From JANQHO01 sp965218075 (GTDB taxonomy: Bacteria > Bacteroidota > Bacteroidia > Flavobacteriales > Schleiferiaceae): a stretch of DNA of 64,000 nt. Shown here piece after piece: positions 1 through 7,827 of the stretch. A program made the translations under genes and the position numbers. The notes beneath the pieces were generated by a model. It had not been told where the DNA came from. It ran no database searches and saw nothing but the letters and a program-made list of their open reading frames with translations. The DNA lies in NCBI GenBank assembly GCA_965218075.1, contig CBDCJZ010000003.1, forward strand, positions 868,001 through 932,000, in the 5' to 3' direction. Every line of letters begins with the position of its first letter. Position 1 is the stretch's first letter.

Positions 1-1089
1 GGTTCCCGAAAGTAGATTGCAAATAAATAAAGAAACCTCTAGTGTGTCATTTGAAGTATAATTGTCTGGATTCCCATTGGGATTGCTCGTCCAAATCTTT
101 AGGGTAGGATTTCCCATGGTGAAATTATAGCTTCCGATATTGACCGCAGCAGCAACTGCACCCGGAGCTAGACTCCCCGTCCAGCTATGAGAGGTCTGAG
201 CTATTCCGTCAATGCTCCAACCCACTCTTACGCTAGCTAGATTATTGAGACCATGATTTTTAATACTCACCTGAACCGACTGAGAGCCGGGAGCAGTTGA
301 GCTAACCGGAGCGTCCAAGCTGAGAATTCCTGCATCGTCGTTTACCAAGAAACGAGGAGTGAATTCGTAATAGTCCACATTAGGCCAAGGATTGCTACCA
401 CCACTTGTATTAATAGAGCTGATATTAGGAGAGCTGGAGTGCTGCACAGCAATGGTGGAATTCAACTGAACACCCACTGTATAGCTTCCCGCTCCTTGAC
501 GGTCCCACCAGCCATTTACCACGTAAATCTTATGGGTGGTTTCTTCTAAAACTACAAAATTGTAACTGTAAGCCTGAGCCTCGTGTTTATAGGAAAAGTT
601 CTTAATCCACAGTTGGCGATTGGGAATGGTGCCAAAGGTCTTCATCTGGACGGCATCGTTGCTCCCAAGCGGAGGGCTAAAGCCACCCCAAAAATAAGCG
701 ATGGTGCTGTCGGGAAGATCGGCATGAGGTAAAGCCGTATTGTCAGTGGTGATACTACTGTTCACAGTGGTTCCCGCAACTGTGGTGTCAAAAGTCAACA
801 GGTAGTTTTTGCTCACACAGAAATGAGTAGCTGAACTGCCGTAAAAAGAAAAGGGAAAGCCAATGCTTTGAGCTGAAGACCAGCTATTGACGGATGAACC
901 GCCATAGGCATTATAGGGATGAATCACAGCCCAACCGTTGCTGCCATCATTACTACTAGCTGGTTCCGTATTTAAAAGCGGCCCTTGTCCTTTGATGGGC
1001 CCACTCACAGTGTAAGTAGAGGTTTGGGCTTTTGTGGAAAAGCTTCCAAACAACAAAAAGATAGAGATTAAAAAGGTAAAAGTTTTCAT
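1..1089 (-). CDS. T9SS-type secreted surface protein, 5' part (cut by window edge)
   Basis: The minus-strand frame is open from the ATG at 1089 to the window edge (363 codons, no stop). It begins MKTFTFLISIFLLFGSFSTK followed by A-Q, a classical signal peptide with likely cleavage after the KAQ region, so the product is exported. The next ~330 residues are about 75-80% identical by eye to the N-terminal part of the large FN3 protein at 37434-42533, including the shared stretches SYNFVVLEETTHKIYVV and YEFTPRFLVNDDAGILSLDAP-like. By analogy with that paralogue the missing C-terminal part probably carries beta-helix and/or FN3 repeats and a type IX sorting domain (inference). Unlike the paralogue it keeps two adjacent ATG codons at its start. 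Its function is unknown; adhesion or surface display is the usual guess. Confidence 0.8.
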   Translation of the reverse strand, partial: MKTFTFLISIFLLFGSFSTKAQTSTYTVSGPIKGQGPLLNTEPASSNDGSNGWAVIHPYNAYGGSSVNSWSSAQSIGFPFSFYGSSATHFCVSKNYLLTFDTTVAGTTVNSSITTDNTALPHADLPDSTIAYFWGGFSPPLGSNDAVQMKTFGTIPNRQLWIKNFSYKHEAQAYSYNFVVLEETTHKIYVVNGWWDRQGAGSYTVGVQLNSTIAVQHSSSPNISSINTSGGSNPWPNVDYYEFTPRFLVNDDAGILSLDAPVSSTAPGSQSVQVSIKNHGLNNLASVRVGWSIDGIAQTSHSWTGSLAPGAVAAAVNIGSYNFTMGNPTLKIWTSNPNGNPDNYTSNDTLEVSLFICNLLSGT

Positions 1090-1544
1090 CATTCAATGGT
1101 TTTAGTTAAACAAGACTTTCTTCACATTAAAAAGGGACGAGGCCTTTTGAAATATAAGATCAGCTCAATATTACTAAAATCTAATCTCTTAACAAGGGCT
1201 TATAAGGGATTTTTAAGTAAAAGAGGCTTAACTTATTGAGATCTAGTAAATATTTATTGAACGCTAGAAAAATAATTACATCGTAATATTAAGCACATTC
1301 GCTTTTCCAAACTTAAATTTTAGGGAGCTATGGGTTTTTCTCTGAGAATTCGAAGCTTGTCAAAGAGCAGAGATAAGCAAGATCAATCTCAATGCTATTA
1401 ACCGCCCGTCTATGCATGTCCGTAACCAGGCAGATACACAGAAAAGTCAATGGTACAAATGGTTAAATAAGCTTGTTAAAATAATCCCTTAGTCTAGTTA
1501 CAACCTTATTTTAATTTTAGATCAGATTTTATCAAAACCTAGGC
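1090..1544. other. Intergenic region between divergent genes; 5' part duplicated at 37.34 kb
   Basis: No gene is seen here. About 90 bases immediately upstream of the minus-strand gene (1090-1180) are clearly similar to 37340-37433 upstream of the paralogue, for example the shared AGAAAGTCTTGTTT. The duplicated unit therefore includes the leader and probably the promoter. The remainder (1180-1544) shows nothing recognisable and should hold the promoter of the downstream porin gene. Confidence 0.6.
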
Positions 1545-3431
1545 ATGTTCAAAAAATACTTATTGATTTTCTTTCTATTGCTACATTTTTCGGCTTACTA
1601 TTCTCAGAATTCGGATTCTGCTCTATCTTCACTTGAGCCTGTCTTTAGTCATCAATATACTAATTATCGATCTGATTTTTATCGTTTTATAGATACAGCT
1701 TTTAATTCTCTAAATTTTTATCACAAGCTCAATAATGCACAAAGAGATATTTATCATTATTCTCCTTTGGGCAATATGGGAGGTCCACTTAATCCGTTGG
1801 CCATATTTGCTGATGACGACCTATGGAGTTATTATAATTATAAATCCTATACACTTTATTTTCTCAATGAGGATAACATTCCTTTTTATTATACAAATTC
1901 GCCTTTGACGGAAGCTAATTATTGGAAAGGCTACAATTTAGGGCAATTATTTAACATTTATCATACGCAAAACATAAACGAGCATTGGAACTTTCTGATC
2001 AAATATAAACGCCTAAATTCTTTGGGCTTTTATAATCATAATCGAAATAAGCAATCTAGTTTTTTAGCTAATACTCATTACAAAAATGCTGAGATAGGAT
2101 ATGAGGCTCATACTTGGTTTTTAGATGAGAAGATGGATATAGAGGAATTTGGAGGGATCGTGGATGATTCCATTTTTGAGGAAAATTTAGAAGATAATCG
2201 CATTTTATATGAGGTAAATCTCGGGAATGATCTCAGGATAATGAAAAAGCATGAATTTTTTATGGATCAAAAAATTGTTTTGAACAGATTTTTTAACTCG
2301 CTATCTAAAAAGGATGCTACGGATTCATCGGCATTCAAGCCAGTTCAAAAGCAGCTTTTATCAATAGGCCATTCTTTTAAATACACACGTAAGATTAATC
2401 TCTATCATGGCTTTGCTTCGGATACTTTTTACACTAACTACTTTTTTGATCAAGATGATTATAGAGATAGCTCGGGATACAAATCATATACTAATACCTT
2501 CTATATAGAAGGTAACGTTAGTAAAAGTAAGAGGCTAAATCTAAGGGTAGGTATCCGTAATCTCATCACGGAATACGGAGGGCTTAATTACCAGTTTAAT
2601 ACCAAGAATTGGGGGGTTACTGGGGATATGAAAGGATACTTTTTAGGTAGAATAAATATCACTGGAAAGCTGGACTATATATTAACAGGACCTTTAAACG
2701 AATCTCTGCTGGCTAATATTTACGGTGAACTGAAGCTATATAAGGAACTTAAGCTCTTTGGAGGTTATAAATACAATATTAGATACCCCGACTTTTTTGA
2801 CGAGTTCTATCGTTCTAATAATTTCATCTGGCAAAATAGTTTTGAAAAGATAACCACAAATCAGCCACACTTTGGAGTTAAGTGGAGGGAAAGCACTAAA
2901 TTGAAAATAACAAGCCAAAGCCACATCAACTACCTTTATTATAATGAGGGACCTATGCCCGTTCAATCTGACTTAGCGATTAGTGTATTTAAAACAGAGC
3001 TGACTCAAAATTTTACTTTTTGGAATTTTTTACATTTTGACAATAGAATTCTTTATCAAAGTGTAAAGAGGAACAAAAATATTCTCCCTCTACCACAATG
3101 GGTAAGCCGTAATGCTATTTATTTCGAGTTTTCCATTTTTAAAAAGGAGCTAAAATGCTCAGTAGGTTCTGAAGTAAAGTATTTTTCGAGTTACTATTCT
3201 CCGAGCTATATGCCTGCAATAGGTGAATTTTATGTGGCTAATGAAAAGAAAATCGGCAATTATCCAATTGTTGATGCTTTTGTTCATTTTAAAATCAAAG
3301 AGGCCAGGATTTTCCTGAAGTACGAGCATGTAAATGAAGGCCTTAATGGCTACACTTATTTTGCGGCACCGAATTATCCTTTTGCTGACAGAGTATTAAG
3401 AATAAGTGTCAGTTGGAGGTTTTTTAACTAG
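1545..3431 (+). CDS. Putative outer-membrane porin (Porin_10-like, 628 aa)
   Basis: The protein starts with a signal peptide (MFKKYLLIFFLLLHFSAYYS, cleavage near residue 20). The rest is a long series of alternating aromatic/hydrophilic strands ending in an aromatic residue pattern (VSWRFFN), as expected for an outer-membrane beta-barrel. The GNMGGPLNP motif near residue 76 and the overall length fit the 'putative porin' family found across Bacteroidota (Porin_10, family assignment from memory). The transported substrate cannot be inferred. The ATG at 1545 directly precedes the signal peptide, so the start is secure. The gene is monocistronic and converges on the next gene: the two TAG stops share the four bases CTAG at 3428-3431. 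Confidence 0.75.
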   Translation: MFKKYLLIFFLLLHFSAYYSQNSDSALSSLEPVFSHQYTNYRSDFYRFIDTAFNSLNFYHKLNNAQRDIYHYSPLGNMGGPLNPLAIFADDDLWSYYNYKSYTLYFLNEDNIPFYYTNSPLTEANYWKGYNLGQLFNIYHTQNINEHWNFLIKYKRLNSLGFYNHNRNKQSSFLANTHYKNAEIGYEAHTWFLDEKMDIEEFGGIVDDSIFEENLEDNRILYEVNLGNDLRIMKKHEFFMDQKIVLNRFFNSLSKKDATDSSAFKPVQKQLLSIGHSFKYTRKINLYHGFASDTFYTNYFFDQDDYRDSSGYKSYTNTFYIEGNVSKSKRLNLRVGIRNLITEYGGLNYQFNTKNWGVTGDMKGYFLGRINITGKLDYILTGPLNESLLANIYGELKLYKELKLFGGYKYNIRYPDFFDEFYRSNNFIWQNSFEKITTNQPHFGVKWRESTKLKITSQSHINYLYYNEGPMPVQSDLAISVFKTELTQNFTFWNFLHFDNRILYQSVKRNKNILPLPQWVSRNAIYFEFSIFKKELKCSVGSEVKYFSSYYSPSYMPAIGEFYVANEKKIGNYPIVDAFVHFKIKEARIFLKYEHVNEGLNGYTYFAAPNYPFADRVLRISVSWRFFN

Positions 3432-4717
3432 GTTTTTTGCTTTTGCTTACGTGCAGCTGGAAAAAGAATATTATTTAAAATCAAGCGATAACCAGGAGAA
3501 TTAGGATAAAGTTCTAATTCAGTTTTAGGGTCACCCACGCGATGCTGATAATCTTCCGGATCGTGACCACCGTAGAAAGTCCAAGTCCCTTTAACCAGTT
3601 CACCATGAATATAGCGAGCTTCATTGGCATACTTTGATTCACCCATAATAAGTACATTGGATTTGATAAGATTTTTACGAAAAGCCGTGGTCTGACCCAT
3701 AAAACCTTTTATTATTCGGGTATGATTTTGACATAGCATAGTAGCGATAATGTCCCATTTAGCTGAAAAATCGAAGAGGACAAAAAAGTCATTTTCAGCT
3801 TTCACTTTGCGACTCTGGGTTACATCAATATCAGAAAACTCATATTCTAAAGGGTTTTGGCTGAGCTTAAAGTTTTTAAAAGCCAGCGTTTTATTGTAGT
3901 CCAGCTTGTTCTGGTAATTAGGCTCTGCCGGGTCACCATCAAACATAGGCTCACATATATCAACCCCTTCAGAGGAAAGAGAAATATCATAACTATCAGT
4001 AGCAGAGCACATAGCAAACAAAAAGCCTCCCCCTACTAAATATTCTTTGATCTTTTTAGAAACGGCTAATTTTAGCTGGCTTACTTTAGAGAAATCCATT
4101 CTAAGAGCTTCTTTTTCTGATTCTTCCTTTTGTTGAATATACCAGAGGGCATTGCGAAAGGCTGCATAAAAACGTCCATATTGCCCAGTAAAGTCCTCAT
4201 GATGTAAGTGAAGCCAATCATACAAGGGGAGTAAGTTATTCAGTACTTCTTCATCGTAGAGTAAATCATAAGGAATTTCAGCATAATTGAGTACCAAGGT
4301 AACTGCATCATCCCAAGGCTGATTGGATTTAGGAGAATACACAGCAATTTTGGGGGCTTCTTCCAGCTTCACCACTTCCATATTTACAGCCGGGCTACTA
4401 ATCTCCTTTCTAATCGTCATCGCAAAAATGTCGGAGATAATTTCAAAAGAAACATTACGAACATGACATTCTATTTTAAAAGATGGCTGATAAGGTATAA
4501 GAAAGCTACCGCCCCGATAATTGAGCAACCATTCCACCTCGACTTCTTGTCGCAATACCCAATAAGCTATGCCGTAAGATTTTAGGTGATTAGCTTGGCT
4601 TTTTTCGTCCATAGGGATAAGTAAGTATTTCGCATGATACTCAAAGGAGATTAAGGCCAATAGAAAAGCGAAGGCGTATTTAAAAAGACCGGTCTTCGTG
4701 GGATTCATAATCATCAT
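3428..4717 (-). CDS. Conserved exported protein of the flavobacterial 'asparagine synthetase B-like' family (429 aa)
   Basis: After a short basic N-terminus and a hydrophobic segment (about residues 12-27, likely signal peptide or anchor), the protein shows blocks I recognise from a family next to dnaB in many flavobacteria, e.g. LLIPMDEKSQANHLK, DWLHLHHEDFTGQYGRF, FAMCSATDSYDI, GVDICEPMFDGD and YGGHDPEDYQHRVGDP. The family is often labelled 'asparagine synthetase B', but I see neither an N-terminal nucleophile Cys glutaminase nor an ATP-pyrophosphatase SGGxDS loop, so that label is unsupported. Conserved His/Asp-rich motifs suggest an enzyme. Its start overlaps the 3' end of dnaB by 38 bp, implying co-transcription and possibly translational coupling. 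It ends on a stop shared with the convergent porin gene. Confidence 0.75.
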   Translation of the reverse strand: MMIMNPTKTGLFKYAFAFLLALISFEYHAKYLLIPMDEKSQANHLKSYGIAYWVLRQEVEVEWLLNYRGGSFLIPYQPSFKIECHVRNVSFEIISDIFAMTIRKEISSPAVNMEVVKLEEAPKIAVYSPKSNQPWDDAVTLVLNYAEIPYDLLYDEEVLNNLLPLYDWLHLHHEDFTGQYGRFYAAFRNALWYIQQKEESEKEALRMDFSKVSQLKLAVSKKIKEYLVGGGFLFAMCSATDSYDISLSSEGVDICEPMFDGDPAEPNYQNKLDYNKTLAFKNFKLSQNPLEYEFSDIDVTQSRKVKAENDFFVLFDFSAKWDIIATMLCQNHTRIIKGFMGQTTAFRKNLIKSNVLIMGESKYANEARYIHGELVKGTWTFYGGHDPEDYQHRVGDPKTELELYPNSPGYRLILNNILFPAARKQKQKT

Positions 4718-6179
4718 CTAAAGATCTATCAGTATTCATCTTGGATTCAAAAACCATAGGCTCAAAATCATCCTTTTCTCCCAAATCAGAAAATTTAGCT
4801 AATCCTTTATAGAATCTCAGCTTGACATTTTCCAAACTACCATTACGATGCTTGGATATCATAAATTCAGCTTGACCTTGGCAAGGCGAGCCATCTTCCC
4901 ATTCAAAAAGATCATAGTATTCTGGCCGATAAATAAAGGAGACAATATCGGCGTCTTGTTCAATAGCACCCGATTCTCTCAAATCAGAAAGTAAAGGCCG
5001 TTTAGTGCCTCCTCTGGTTTCTACAGCCCGGCTTAATTGTGATACAGCAATAACCGGAACTTGGAGTTCTTTAGCAATATTTTTTAAAGAACGAGAAATT
5101 TGGCCGACCTCTTGCTCTCGGGTCCTGTTAGATTCTCTTTGGCCACCGATGGTCATCAGTTGTAAATAATCAACAATAATAAGCTTCACCTGATGTTGTG
5201 CTAGGAGCCTACGGCATTTAGCTCTCAACTCAAATACGCTCAGCGCCGGGGTGTCATCGATATATAAAGGAGCTTTTTCCAGACTTTTAACTTTCGTTAG
5301 CAGTTGTTGCCATTCGTGATCGTTCAAATCCCCCTTTTTAAGCTTTTGGGAAGATAATCCCGTTTCACTGGAGATCAAACGAGTAATAAGCTGTACAGAT
5401 GACATCTCCAAAGAGAAAATAACTACCGGAATTTTGTGATCGACAACTATGTTTCTGGTCATAGATAACACAAAAGCCGTTTTACCCATACTGGTACGAG
5501 CTGCTAGAATGATTAAGTCAGATGGTTGCCAGCCTGCTGTAACCCTATCAATTTTTGTAAACCCAGAAGGAATACCGCTTAAACCTTCTTTTTTGGAAAT
5601 TTCTTCCATGCGATGGATTACTTCTCTGATTAGTTGATCGGCTGACTCATAATTTTTTACAATATTACCATGGGCTACTTCAAAAAGCTCCCGTTCAGAC
5701 TCATCTAACAGCTCAAAGACATCAGTCGTCTCGTCAAAAGCTCTGTTGATCATTTTGCTAGCTACTTGAATCATTTTGCGCTGGAGATGCTTTTGAACAA
5801 TAATACGGGCATGAAATTCCGAATGAGCTGAAGAAGAAACTCTCTGACTTAACTGCACTAGATAAACCTCTCCCCCGCTATCCCCTAGCAAACTCTTAGA
5901 GCGCAATTCATGAGTAACCGTTAACAGATCAATAGGTTGGTTCTTACTAAACAACTCCTTGATGACTTTAAAAATGACTTGATGTTGTTTTTTGTAAAAA
6001 CTCTGTGGATTGAGGACATCAATGACCTGATTAATGGCAGCATGATCAATGAGTATCGCCCCTAAAACAGCCTCCTCAAAATCTATGGCCTGGGGAGGTA
6101 TTCGTCCATGTTGAAGATCTACGATAGAAGCTGGGGTTTTCTTTTTTCTACTTATCCATGAGTTATCCGTATTTTCCAT
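4680..6179 (-). CDS. dnaB: Replicative DNA helicase DnaB
   Basis: At 499 aa this is the normal length for DnaB. The N-terminal domain (about residues 25-130) has the family signature IPPQAIDFEEAVLGAILID and the C-terminal RecA-like ATPase has a Walker A motif AARTSMGKTAF near residue 226, the VDYLQLM Walker B region near residue 330, and VIAVSQLSRAVE followed by DLRESGAIEQDAD. The ring helicase unwinds DNA at the replication fork and recruits primase. No intein is present. The gene is first in a two-gene minus-strand unit, overlapping the next gene by 38 bp. The upstream 1.6 kb is decayed DNA, so the promoter must lie in its near end (6180-6300), where I cannot point to a clear motif. Confidence 0.97.
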   Translation of the reverse strand: MENTDNSWISRKKKTPASIVDLQHGRIPPQAIDFEEAVLGAILIDHAAINQVIDVLNPQSFYKKQHQVIFKVIKELFSKNQPIDLLTVTHELRSKSLLGDSGGEVYLVQLSQRVSSSAHSEFHARIIVQKHLQRKMIQVASKMINRAFDETTDVFELLDESERELFEVAHGNIVKNYESADQLIREVIHRMEEISKKEGLSGIPSGFTKIDRVTAGWQPSDLIILAARTSMGKTAFVLSMTRNIVVDHKIPVVIFSLEMSSVQLITRLISSETGLSSQKLKKGDLNDHEWQQLLTKVKSLEKAPLYIDDTPALSVFELRAKCRRLLAQHQVKLIIVDYLQLMTIGGQRESNRTREQEVGQISRSLKNIAKELQVPVIAVSQLSRAVETRGGTKRPLLSDLRESGAIEQDADIVSFIYRPEYYDLFEWEDGSPCQGQAEFMISKHRNGSLENVKLRFYKGLAKFSDLGEKDDFEPMVFESKMNTDRSLDDDYESHEDRSF

Positions 6180-6330
6180 CTATAATTAAGTCGTTGTTAT
6201 TAGAGCGTTGATATGCTTTTCAAATTTTGGTGACTATATGCCTATTTTGTAGTAAAACTAGTATTCTCGCTTCACAGTATAAATATATTAAAAATTAAAA
6301 ATGATACCCGATAGCATCCCTAATTCTAAT

Positions 6331-6460
6331 AGAAGACAAACTTTATTACGGTGATAACCTTACTAGAATGAAAGTCATGTCCAATAATTCAATATGACTT
6401 AATTTATCTGGATCCTCCATCTAACAGTAAGAAACTTATAATCTCGATAATCCACTTTTT
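6331..6460 (+). pseudogene. Fragment of an adenine-specific DNA methyltransferase
   Basis: One frame reads KLYYGDNLTRMKVMSNNSI, and after a one-base shift the next frame reads DLIYLDPPSNSKKLI. Together these match the start of N6-adenine methyltransferases of restriction-modification systems (typical form: K-L-x-Y-G-D-N-L, then D-L-I-Y-x-D-P-P-F-N-S). The DPPS motif stands in place of the catalytic DPPF/Y. No continuation could be followed downstream, so only about 40 codons of a decayed gene remain. It is a remnant of a lost restriction-modification locus or mobile element next to dnaB. Confidence 0.6.
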
Positions 6461-6954
6461 TCTCCCTTATCAACGATCATAATTATAACCCCCATTTATA
6501 CCCTGCATTCTCACGTGGATTCACATATATAGCACCAAGTAATCTCATTTTTAAAATTTCTGTGTCCAAAAATGCCATCTATAACTATCTTTGATATAGT
6601 GGCTTGCAATTGAGCCGCAATGATAGTAAATAGAACCAATACTTTTAAGTATTTGATTCATAAGTACAAGTCTTTCTGCCATATAAATCAAATAGGTCAA
6701 AAGTTTCTTCTTTCTAGAAGACTTGCTTTCTATGGATTCTATCCATATTTTAGGAAGTTTTTGACTACATCTGAAACCTCTCTTTTCATCGCCTGAGTTA
6801 TATCTTATTCTTTGCGTTTAATTACGAGACTAATAGCCATAAACCATTGTTGTAATGGGGGATATCTTGTACCGTGAAAAATGGCGCCTATTGAGATCCT
6901 AAAACACTTACAAAACTTATAGTTTTCTCAATTATACTTTCCATCTTCTCCTTT
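6461..6954. other. Decayed non-coding stretch
   Basis: This 0.5 kb is dense with stops in all frames. It lies between two recognisable gene remnants and probably held the rest of the methyltransferase gene. I could not identify any further motif, RNA gene or repeat in it. Confidence 0.4.
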
Positions 6955-7215
6955 GTTGAAAAAGAATAAGGAATTAATAGATATGCTACTTCTATTGATA
7001 AGGATAAAAGGGAAATCTGAAATCAAAATAGCCAATGGCTTAATTGATGAGCAGGGACAGGTTACGAAGCAGCACTTAGGCCTGAAATTGTAACGATAAA
7101 AGGTACCTGTACCAAAGGAATAAGTGGATATTCTATAATTCAAGGTAAAAATATTGATGATGTGAAAGAGTTATTTGTAGAGCATCCTCATTTATCTTGG
7201 ACTGTAAGGATGTAA
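6955..7215 (+). pseudogene. Possible YCII-like protein remnant
   Basis: An N-terminal piece in one frame (ending at a TAA near 7093) and a C-terminal piece in another frame, reading KGISGYSIIQGKNIDDVKE then LFVEHPHLSW, resemble small YCII-related proteins, whose core usually ends in a G-G-Y-S-I-I-Q-A motif followed by an amphipathic helix. At least one frameshift separates the two pieces, so the gene is dead. The assignment rests on one short motif and is tentative. Confidence 0.4.
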
Positions 7216-7796
7216 AATTAAAATTCATGAATGTCTTCCAATTGTAACTTTGGCTTTTTTAGCAAATTTCAAGGCTTGGTTATCTCGTTATTTTTTAGGG
7301 ATTCATGATGGTCCAGAGTTTTACCTTATAATACATCACACCCCAATACATTATACCACGAAAACCTGTTTTTACTTCCTTTTTCAAAAACAGAACTTAG
7401 CCTTCTTTAGAGTTTGATTTGATATTACTCTAAAGATGAAAAACCCTCCATTACTTGGCCTTTGCTTTACTTTACTTATTGCCAGTCTAACTGAGTGGAA
7501 AATTGAGTATAACTTCAGTAAATGCCGATTTTACTACCGACTTTCAAAACACCGTTAAGGGTACACAAAGTCTATAATTCATACAAGAATAAGGGGAAAA
7601 TAACCTGATAAACTATCAGTCGAAAATAAAAACTGGAAATGTTAGGAATAGCTTTCCGTTTTTGTTTGTACTGTAATTCAGGCTACATATAAGAATTAGG
7701 TGTTCTAGTGAGCTTTTCTCGTCGTTTTAATTAGTTCCCATATATCGAACTCCACTTTTAATTTATGATGAATTTAACCTAATCTGGGAATGTTTT
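7216..7796. other. Non-coding stretch with a possible signal-peptide remnant
   Basis: No intact gene is seen. At about 7435 a short frame starts with MKNPPLLGLCFTLLIASL, which looks like a signal peptide and is closed by a stop after some 40 codons. It may be the start of a vanished exported protein. Nothing else is recognisable. Confidence 0.3.
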
Positions 7797-7804
7797 TATT
7801 TTTG
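7797..7804 (+). promoter_or_regulatory. Putative Bacteroidota -7 element ahead of ftsK
   Basis: TATTTTTG matches the Bacteroidota -7 consensus TAnnTTTG and ends 23 bases before the ftsK start codon. No convincing -33 TTG partner is present at the expected spacing, so this is only a candidate. Confidence 0.3.
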
Positions 7805-7827
7805 GGCATAAAGTTAATATGCTCTAA

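Noticed and set aside
6928..7143. Minus-strand 71-codon frame
   Set aside because: It lies opposite the YCII-like remnant and shows no conserved motif.
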